A stretch of DNA of 9,972 nucleotides, taken from contig JAPLZT010000118.1 of assembly GCA_026394855.1 (NCBI GenBank), positions 1 to 9,972 on the forward strand. Reading direction: 5' to 3'. The notes below the pieces were generated by a model. It saw only the letters and a list, made by a program, of their open reading frames with translations. It ran no database searches and was not told the origin of the DNA. This DNA comes from Candidatus Woesebacteria bacterium. Lineage in GTDB: Bacteria; Patescibacteriota; Microgenomatia; UBA8517. Below, piece by piece: positions 5,978-9,972 of this stretch (positions are counted from its first letter, which is position 1; the number at the start of each line of letters is the position of its first letter). The position numbers and the translations under genes were made by a program.

Positions 5978-7249
5978 ATGGATCTCATGGAGAAAATAAC
6001 GGCACTTGCCAAGAGACGTGGATTTATCTTTCCTTCTTCTGAAGTATACGGTGGATATCAGGGCTTCTGGGATTACGGACCTTTAGGGGTGGAACTTAAA
6101 AACAATATAAAACGCGAGTGGTGGAAAAGCATGGTTTATATGCGTGAGGACGTCGTGGGCTTTGACGCGGCAATTATTATGAATCCTACCGTGTGGGAAA
6201 AGTCGGGACATCTTAAAGCCTTTACTGACCCATTGGTTGAGTGTAAAAAATGCCACCACAGGTTTAAGGTCGATAGCGTCGAAGACAAATGTCCGGAATG
6301 CGAAGGGGAATTCACCGAACCAAAAACTTTTAATTTAATGACAGAAGTTCTTTTAGGAACTACTGAACCAAAAGAAAAATCATATCTTAGGGGAGAAATT
6401 ACTCAGGGGGTTTTTGTTAACTTTGAAAATGTAGTTAATTCTTCAAGAGTAAAAATTCCATTTGGTATTGCGCAAATAGGAAAAGCTTTTAGAAATGAAA
6501 TAACTCCGGGAAATTTTACTTTCAGATCCCGTGAATTTGAACAGATGGAACTTGAGTATTTTGTCAGACCGGTTGATGTAGAAAGTAAAGACATGTTTGA
6601 ATACTGGAAGGAAGAAAGAATGAAATGGTATACATCGCTTGGAATGAATAAAACAAAACTTAGATTTAGGGATCATGAACCCGAAAAGAGAGCCCACTAC
6701 GCAAAGTATGCAACCGATATCGAATATGAAGCTCCGTTTGGCTGGAGCGAGTTTGAAGGGATCCACCACAGAGGTGATTATGATTTAAAGAATCACAATT
6801 TAAGCTACAAAGATCAGCAAACCGGAGAAGAATTTACCCCATGGGTAATTGAAACATCAGGGGGAGTTGATCGTGCGATGTTATTTTTCTTAATTGACGC
6901 TTACTTCGAAGATGGAGAAAGAATAATTCTAAAGCTTAATCCCAAGATTGCTCCATATAAAGTTGCGGTATTTCCTCTTTTAAGAAATAAGGAAGAATTA
7001 ATCATAAAAGCAAAAGAAGTTTTGAAAATAATTAAGAAAGGTATAGATGGTCCGGTTGTTTGGGATGATAGGGGAAATATAGGGAAGCGTTATTTTGCTC
7101 AAGATGAAATAGGAACTCCGTGGTGCGTAACCGTGGATTTTCAGTCACTTGACGATGCTACAGTCACTGTACGCGATCGTGATACAGCAAAACAGCAAAG
7201 GGTAGCCGTTGACAAACTCAGTGACTATTTCTCCGGGAAACTTAAATAA
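5978..7249 (+). CDS. glyS: Glycyl-tRNA synthetase, alpha2 class II type
   Basis: 423 residues. It charges tRNA-Gly with glycine using ATP in the cytoplasm, as a homodimer. The N-terminus R-R-G-F-I-F-P-S-S-E-V-Y-G-G and motif 1 W-D-Y-G-P-L-G-V-E-L-K-N (31-42) are typical. A C-x2-C...C-x2-C set (C89, C92, C105, C108) suits a zinc site. Then Y-L-R-G-E-I-T-Q-G-V-F (136-146), where most homologues have R-P-E-T-A-Q-G, motif 2 F-R-N-E-I-T-P-G-N-F-T-F-R (171-183) and motif 3 G-G-V-D-R-A-M-L-F-F (295-304). The anticodon-binding domain runs from about 326 to 420. It is somewhat shorter than the usual 450-460. ATG 5978 is preferred over ATG 5987 because it sits at the expected transcription start. It stands alone, between its own promoter and that of the next gene. 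Confidence 0.97.
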   Translation: MDLMEKITALAKRRGFIFPSSEVYGGYQGFWDYGPLGVELKNNIKREWWKSMVYMREDVVGFDAAIIMNPTVWEKSGHLKAFTDPLVECKKCHHRFKVDSVEDKCPECEGEFTEPKTFNLMTEVLLGTTEPKEKSYLRGEITQGVFVNFENVVNSSRVKIPFGIAQIGKAFRNEITPGNFTFRSREFEQMELEYFVRPVDVESKDMFEYWKEERMKWYTSLGMNKTKLRFRDHEPEKRAHYAKYATDIEYEAPFGWSEFEGIHHRGDYDLKNHNLSYKDQQTGEEFTPWVIETSGGVDRAMLFFLIDAYFEDGERIILKLNPKIAPYKVAVFPLLRNKEELIIKAKEVLKIIKKGIDGPVVWDDRGNIGKRYFAQDEIGTPWCVTVDFQSLDDATVTVRDRDTAKQQRVAVDKLSDYFSGKLK

Positions 7250-7251
7250 TT

Positions 7252-7280
7252 TTGCTTCACAAATAATATAGTGGTATATT
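7252..7280 (+). promoter_or_regulatory. Extended -10 promoter before the 99-aa gene
   Basis: TTGCTT (7252-7257), a 17-bp spacer and TATATT (7275-7280) preceded by TGG (7272-7274). ATG 7290 lies 9 nt past the -10. It shares GTGGTAT and the same start distance with the promoter at 2370-2398. It lies right after the glyS stop; no terminator is visible between. Confidence 0.55.
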
Positions 7281-7289
7281 ACCCTCGAT

Positions 7290-7589
7290 ATGTCGTGGTT
7301 AGAAAGGTTGAGGGAAAAAGCAAAAGAAAAAGCTGCTCTTCAGGAGGAGTGTAAAGAGTGGCTAGAGAATAACCCTGAAATTAAAAAGCGGGTTGATCAA
7401 CTAAATGAAGATTCTCTAGAGCATTTTAAGAAGGCTGGAATTGCCGCTACTGTAGCTTATGCAGGATCACTATTTACCCCAGGTAGTTGGTTGATTATGG
7501 GAGAGTATGGAAGGCAGATATTAAAAGCTGAAAAAAAGCTTAAAGAAAGAAACCAAGTAATAAGAAAGAACTCTCCTTATCAACAATAA
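7290..7589 (+). CDS. Hypothetical helical protein with central hydrophobic segment (99 aa)
   Basis: I do not recognise a family. Residues 1-45 are strongly charged and helical (Lys/Glu-rich, W-L-E-R-L-R-E-K-A-K-E-K-A), likely coiled coil or amphipathic. Residues about 48-71 are hydrophobic and small (A-G-I-A-A-T-V-A-Y-A-G-S-L-F-T-P-G-S-W-L-I-M-G), with a Pro-Gly turn, enough for one membrane segment or a helical hairpin touching the membrane. Residues 76-99 return to a Lys/Glu-rich helix with a polar tail. No signal-peptide cleavage site. Its own promoter and normal codon use argue that it is real. It is followed by a 64-bp gap with the next gene's promoter. Confidence 0.75.
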   Translation: MSWLERLREKAKEKAALQEECKEWLENNPEIKKRVDQLNEDSLEHFKKAGIAATVAYAGSLFTPGSWLIMGEYGRQILKAEKKLKERNQVIRKNSPYQQ

Positions 7590-7595
7590 TCCACA
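7577..7595 (+). repeat. Two tandem DnaA-box-like 9-mers
   Basis: TTATCAACA (7577-7585) and TAATCCACA (7587-7595) each match the DnaA box consensus TTATNCACA at all but one position, in the same orientation and 10 bp apart. The first overlaps the 3' end of the 99-aa gene. Nothing else here suggests an origin; they may be chance or a DnaA-responsive site for the gene at 7654. Confidence 0.3.
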
Positions 7596-7612
7596 GCGAC
7601 TTAGGATGCTTA

Positions 7613-7641
7613 TTGACAAGTTAATGGATTGTTTTCAAAAT
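7613..7641 (+). promoter_or_regulatory. Promoter before the membrane-anchored protein at 7654
   Basis: A perfect TTGACA (7613-7618), a 17-bp spacer and CAAAAT (7636-7641; four of six match TATAAT). ATG 7654 lies 12 nt past the -10, giving a leader of roughly six bases. No Shine-Dalgarno. Confidence 0.5.
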
Positions 7642-7653
7642 AAACTTAAGTAA

Positions 7654-8388
7654 ATGAAAAAATATTTACCTTTTATACTTCTTGGAGTCGGAATAATTGT
7701 TCTGATTATAGTTATCTTAGTTATTAAAAAGAATAAGAGTAATGTACCGGTAGAAAAAGAAGATACTACAGTTACTCTTTCCTTAAATGAAAGACCGGTT
7801 GCCTCCCTTACTCCCTCAGCAGATGGTCACTGGTTAAAACTAACACTTACAAAAATTCTTTCTTCAGCAGCCTCGATGGATTATGAACTTTTGTATCAAC
7901 TGCCGGATGGAAGAACTCAAGGAGTTCCGGGAACCATAAAGCTTACGGGACAGGATAAGATTGAAAGAGACCTTTTAATGGGATCTGAATCCTCGGGGAA
8001 GTTCAGATATGATGAGGGAGTAAAAGAAGGAACATTAACTATTAGATTTAGAAATGATGCGGGAAAATTGATTACAAAACTTACAACTAAGTTTGCACTT
8101 CTTTCAAAAACTAAAGAACTTAAATCGATTGATGAAAAAGTTACATATAAGTTAACTTCAATAAACAGTAAAGATTTTTTTGTAGTAATGGAAACATTCG
8201 GAGTACCTAAAGAGGTGCCTGCTGAACTAACCACAGGTCCATTTGGAGTATTCACGTCAAGTAAGACCGCAGTTTCCGGAACAGTTACCTTGGAAGGAAC
8301 AAACATTTATCTTTATTCAGGATCTTCCTGGACAAAACTTGATAGCGGCAAATCTTCAAATACAGGAATTTTTATAGGAACTAATTAA
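7654..8388 (+). CDS. Membrane-anchored extracytoplasmic protein of unknown function (244 aa)
   Basis: The N-terminus M-K-K followed by a long hydrophobic helix (about 5-25) and then K-K-N-K gives a single anchor with the rest outside. There is no lipobox. The outer part (about 38-244) alternates short beta-like strands rich in Thr/Ser/Leu: V-T-L-S-L-N-E-R-P-V-A, then W-L-K-L-T-L-T-K-I and M-D-Y-E-L-L-Y-Q-L-P-D-G-R-T-Q-G-V-P-G-T-I-K-L, a layout like an Ig-like or other beta sandwich. The segment M-D-Y-E-L-x-Y...G-V-P-G-T is a pattern I associate with uncharacterised CPR surface proteins but cannot name. The C-terminus carries two Gly/Ser/Thr-rich strands. No cysteine or catalytic motif is evident. 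It is the last gene before the regulatory gap and the division cluster. Confidence 0.8.
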   Translation: MKKYLPFILLGVGIIVLIIVILVIKKNKSNVPVEKEDTTVTLSLNERPVASLTPSADGHWLKLTLTKILSSAASMDYELLYQLPDGRTQGVPGTIKLTGQDKIERDLLMGSESSGKFRYDEGVKEGTLTIRFRNDAGKLITKLTTKFALLSKTKELKSIDEKVTYKLTSINSKDFFVVMETFGVPKEVPAELTTGPFGVFTSSKTAVSGTVTLEGTNIYLYSGSSWTKLDSGKSSNTGIFIGTN

Positions 8389-8441
8389 TTCTTCTTAAGA
8401 TTTCGTATATTGTTTGGCCTATAACAGCATTCAAGAAAACC

Positions 8442-8456
8442 GTGGGCAAAGCCCAC
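8442..8456. other. Perfect 6-bp G/C hairpin
   Basis: GTGGGC, loop AAA, GCCCAC. On the + strand no T-run follows (TGATGAATTG), so a classic terminator is not supported in the direction of the upstream gene. On the - strand the stem is followed by GGTTTTCTTG, weakly terminator-like, but no - strand gene is present. It may still protect the 3' end of the upstream mRNA. Confidence 0.5.
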
Positions 8457-8470
8457 TGATGAATTGAACG

Positions 8471-8508
8471 CTGATATGTCATTCTTATCAGAGAATGTCA
8501 TTCTGATA
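8471..8508. repeat. Overlapping inverted repeats with a direct 10-mer repeat
   Basis: CTGATA (8471-8476), TATCAG (8486-8491) and CTGATA (8503-8508) form two inverted repeats sharing the middle arm, with 9- and 11-base gaps. The 10-mer ATGTCATTCT appears twice (8476-8485 and 8495-8504), 19 bp apart. As RNA, the middle arm can pair with either side, giving mutually exclusive hairpins; the second can also form AGAAT-GTC-ATTCT with TATC/GATA outside. It may be an operator for a dimeric repressor or an RNA switch; identity unknown. Confidence 0.6.
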
Positions 8509-8524
8509 CTCTTCTATATACCTA

Positions 8525-8553
8525 TTGACAGTCGTGTAAATTGGTGTGAAAAT
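8525..8553 (+). promoter_or_regulatory. mraZ promoter
   Basis: A perfect TTGACA (8525-8530), a 17-bp spacer and GAAAAT (8548-8553) preceded by TGT (8545-8547), i.e. TGn. Transcription would begin near 8560, giving a leader of about 70 nt, unlike the near-leaderless genes elsewhere in the window. Confidence 0.55.
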
Positions 8554-8575
8554 GGATTATGGTGGTGAGAAATGG
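8534..8575 (+). promoter_or_regulatory. Putative MraZ-binding repeats
   Basis: Four units end in TGG at near-helical spacing: GTGTAAATTGG (8534-8544), TGTGAAAATGG (8545-8555), ATTATGGTGG (8556-8565) and TGAGAAATGG (8566-8575). The TGG triplets start at 8542, 8553, 8563 and 8573, steps of 11, 10 and 10. Known MraZ sites are short direct repeats with similar phasing (TGGGN spaced by 5 nt in E. coli; AAAGTG-type in Mollicutes). The repeats cover the -10 and start region, fitting autorepression of the mraZ-rsmH operon. Confidence 0.6.
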
Positions 8576-8629
8576 AGGACCACCGATAGAATCTGAATAT
8601 GAAACTGCCCAATTTCATTGTTATTAATT

Positions 8630-9064
8630 ATGCTTTTAGGAACTTATACAGTTACCTTTTCTTCAAAGCATCGCGTGGCTATTCCTTCGCAGTTTCGCAA
8701 AGACCTTGGCGAGAAATTTATTCTGGCAAAGTGGTACGAGGGTTGTCTGGTTTTGGTAAGTAATGATTTTTGGAGTGCTCTTTGGCAAAGATTAACAGGA
8801 AAAGAAGAAATAATAGTTTCTCAAATAAGAGATACTGAAAGATTTATCATGGCTTCGGCATACGAAATGGAGCTTGATGATCAGGGAAGAATAGTAATTC
8901 CTGAGAAACTGGTTTTATATGCCGGGCTTGGAGAAGGGGTTTCTTTTTTAGGGCTTGGGGATAGAGTAGAAATCTGGGATGAGGCCAAATGGAGCCAAAA
9001 AGAAAAATTATTGGTAAGTGAGGCACCAAAGTTAATAGATAAATTAGCAAATGATAGACGTTAA
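8630..9064 (+). CDS. mraZ: Transcriptional regulator MraZ
   Basis: 144 residues, the usual length. MraZ is a ring-forming DNA-binding protein that represses its own division/cell-wall (dcw) operon. Two SpoVT-AbrB-type half-domains are visible: S-S-K-H-R-V-A-I-P-S-Q-F-R near 11-23 and L-D-D-Q-G-R-I-V-I-P-E-K-L near 81-93, each with the typical R-h-x-h-P core. R-D-T-E-R-F between them is also characteristic. ATG 8630 is preferred over TTG 8618 because the protein then begins M-L-L-G-T-Y-T-V-T-F, matching the family N-terminus (M-F-x-G-x-Y). The gene heads the cluster and overlaps rsmH by 14 bp. No Shine-Dalgarno precedes it. Confidence 0.95.
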   Translation: MLLGTYTVTFSSKHRVAIPSQFRKDLGEKFILAKWYEGCLVLVSNDFWSALWQRLTGKEEIIVSQIRDTERFIMASAYEMELDDQGRIVIPEKLVLYAGLGEGVSFLGLGDRVEIWDEAKWSQKEKLLVSEAPKLIDKLANDRR

Positions 9065-9890
9065 ATATCACAAACCGGTATTAATAAGTGAAGTTTTAGC
9101 ACATTTAAACAAAAAGAAAAGCGTAATAGATGCAACTTTAGGAACAGGAGGACACAGCATAAAATTACTTGAAGCCGGAGTTAAAGTATTGGGAATTGAA
9201 TCAGATCCCAAGATTCTGGAAATTGCCAAAGAAAGACTTAGTAAATTTGATTGTTTACTAGTTCACGGCAATTTTAAGGATATTGATAGGATTGCAAGGG
9301 AGAACGAATTTAATAAAGTTGAAGGAATTCTATTTGATTTGGGGGTATCAAACTTGCAACTGATGGATGAAGAGAGAGGTTTTTCCTTTTCAAATCCAAG
9401 CGCCCAGCTTGATATGAGGATAGATAAAGATTTTCAGGAGGTAACCGGCGCAATCCTTCTTAATGTTTTAAGAAAGGACCAGCTGGAGAACCTGTTTTTT
9501 AAAGTTTTGGATTTGAGTAGTTCCCGATGGCTTGCCAAAAGGGTTTTGGAAAAAAGAGGAATAGAACCTATAAAGAGAGTTGCCGATTTTCTTGATATCT
9601 GCGAGGGTTTAAAAGGAAAAGCAAGACTAAACCCGGCAACACTACCCTTTTTAGCTTTAAGAATCGCGGTAAATAGCGAACTTGAGAATTTAAAGGAAGC
9701 TCTACCTAAAGCATACGATCTTTTAGAGACCGGAGGAAAACTTTTGATTATTGTTTTTCATTCGGGGGAGGAAGATGTAATTAAAAGTTTTTCTGAGGAT
9801 TTTGTGGGATCTATCAGGCCGACCTTGGAGGAAGTAAACAATAATCCAAGGGCTAGAAGCGCTGAACTTTTTGTCTTAACAAAAAAATAA
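9051..9890 (+). CDS. rsmH: 16S rRNA (cytosine-1402-N4)-methyltransferase RsmH
   Basis: 279 residues, compact against the usual 300-315. RsmH (MraW) methylates N4 of C1402 in the 30S decoding site using S-adenosylmethionine. Features: Y-H-K-P-V-L-I-S-E-V-L near the start; the SAM-binding loop D-A-T-L-G-T-G-G-H-S (27-36); G-I-E-S-D-P (motif II); F-D-L-G-V-S-N-L-Q-L and R-G-F-S-F with L-D-M-R-I-D; L-R-I-A-V-N-S-E-L-E-N-L; and F-H-S-G-E-E-D-V-I-K, where most homologues have F-H-S-L-E-D. The middle helical domain differs from the usual Y-G-E-E-R...I-A segment (here L-D-L-S-S-S-R-W-L-A-K-R). ATG 9051 lies inside the mraZ end, so translation is probably coupled. It is second in the dcw cluster, as in most bacteria. 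Confidence 0.95.
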   Translation: MIDVKYHKPVLISEVLAHLNKKKSVIDATLGTGGHSIKLLEAGVKVLGIESDPKILEIAKERLSKFDCLLVHGNFKDIDRIARENEFNKVEGILFDLGVSNLQLMDEERGFSFSNPSAQLDMRIDKDFQEVTGAILLNVLRKDQLENLFFKVLDLSSSRWLAKRVLEKRGIEPIKRVADFLDICEGLKGKARLNPATLPFLALRIAVNSELENLKEALPKAYDLLETGGKLLIIVFHSGEEDVIKSFSEDFVGSIRPTLEEVNNNPRARSAELFVLTKK

Positions 9891-9898
9891 AAATATAT

Positions 9899-9972
9899 AT
9901 GATTAAAAATTATAAAGAATTAATTTTTACAAGTCTTTTGATAGTGCTTGTTATTGCCAACGTCATCTTTAC
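9899..9972 (+). CDS. Start of a membrane protein, possibly FtsL-like (truncated by the window)
   Basis: ATG 9899 begins 8 bp after the rsmH stop and stays open to the right edge (24 codons). The visible peptide is M-I-K-N-Y-K-E-L-I-F followed by T-S-L-L-I-V-L-V-I-A-N-V-I-F, a short cytoplasmic head then one membrane helix. In most dcw clusters the gene here is ftsL, a small bitopic division protein, ahead of ftsI. Position and topology fit, but FtsL is too poorly conserved to be called from 24 residues; a penicillin-binding protein N-terminus is the main alternative. Confidence 0.5.
   Translation, partial: MIKNYKELIFTSLLIVLVIANVIF

Larger units (their letters stand above)
8389..8629 (+). other. 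Intergenic regulatory region before mraZ
   Basis: 241 bp without a supported ORF, by far the longest gap in the window. In order it holds a G/C hairpin (8442-8456), an array of inverted and direct repeats (8471-8508), the mraZ promoter (8525-8553) with overlapping TGG repeats (8534-8575), and a remaining leader of about 55 bp in which I see no clear structure or ribosome site. Confidence 0.7.

Noticed and set aside
7577..7653. Chromosome origin suggested by DnaA-like boxes
   Set aside because: Only two imperfect boxes, no further cluster, no AT-rich unwinding repeats and no dnaA/dnaN nearby.
8574..8579. GGAGGA as a Shine-Dalgarno for mraZ
   Set aside because: It lies more than 50 bp before ATG 8630 with no in-frame start nearby; it is better explained as part of the TGG repeat array.

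Overview
The window is AT-rich bacterial DNA, densely packed, with every recognised gene on the + strand. It most likely comes from a Candidate Phyla Radiation (Patescibacteria) genome, perhaps Microgenomates-like. The inference rests on a DUF4012 membrane protein beside a sugar transferase, a lipoprotein with the W-I-C...W-V-K-H-G...P-T-T-P-C segment plus a Gmad2-type domain, a shortened RecO without cysteines, compact GlyRS and RsmH, and almost no Shine-Dalgarno sequences. TGA acts as a normal stop at several tight gene junctions, so the UGA=Gly code of Gracilibacteria/Absconditabacteria is not in use. Lineage cannot be fixed without a search.

Layout. 1-2386: the 3' part of a phosphoglycosyl transferase and a large DUF4012 protein, the end of an envelope-polysaccharide operon. 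2408-3026: a DUF5678-like small protein overlapping a retropepsin-like aspartic protease, with its own promoter. 3023-4275: a decayed nicotinamidase whose 5' end is lost at the protease junction, overlapping an EamA/DMT transporter by ATGA; recO follows at 5 bp. 4844-5775: a TspO/MBR protein overlapping a Gmad2-type lipoprotein. 5810-5965: an untracked 51-aa basic, proline-rich ORF. 5978-7249: glycyl-tRNA synthetase. 7290-8388: two membrane-associated or exported proteins of unknown function. 8389-8629: a structured regulatory gap. 8630 to the end: the start of a division/cell-wall (dcw) cluster, mraZ-rsmH followed by a truncated membrane protein in the usual ftsL position.

Regulation is the most coherent signal. 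Before five genes (2408, 4844, 5810, 5978, 7290) a -10 element, four of them extended (TGn), ends only 6-9 nt before the start codon, which predicts leaderless or nearly leaderless mRNAs. By contrast mraZ has a perfect TTGACA, an extended -10 and a predicted leader of about 70 nt, with helically phased TGG repeats over the -10 and start region that look like MraZ autoregulatory boxes. Just upstream lies an unexplained triple CTGATA/TATCAG inverted-repeat array. The window holds no CRISPR array, transposase, tRNA or rRNA that I can recognise.
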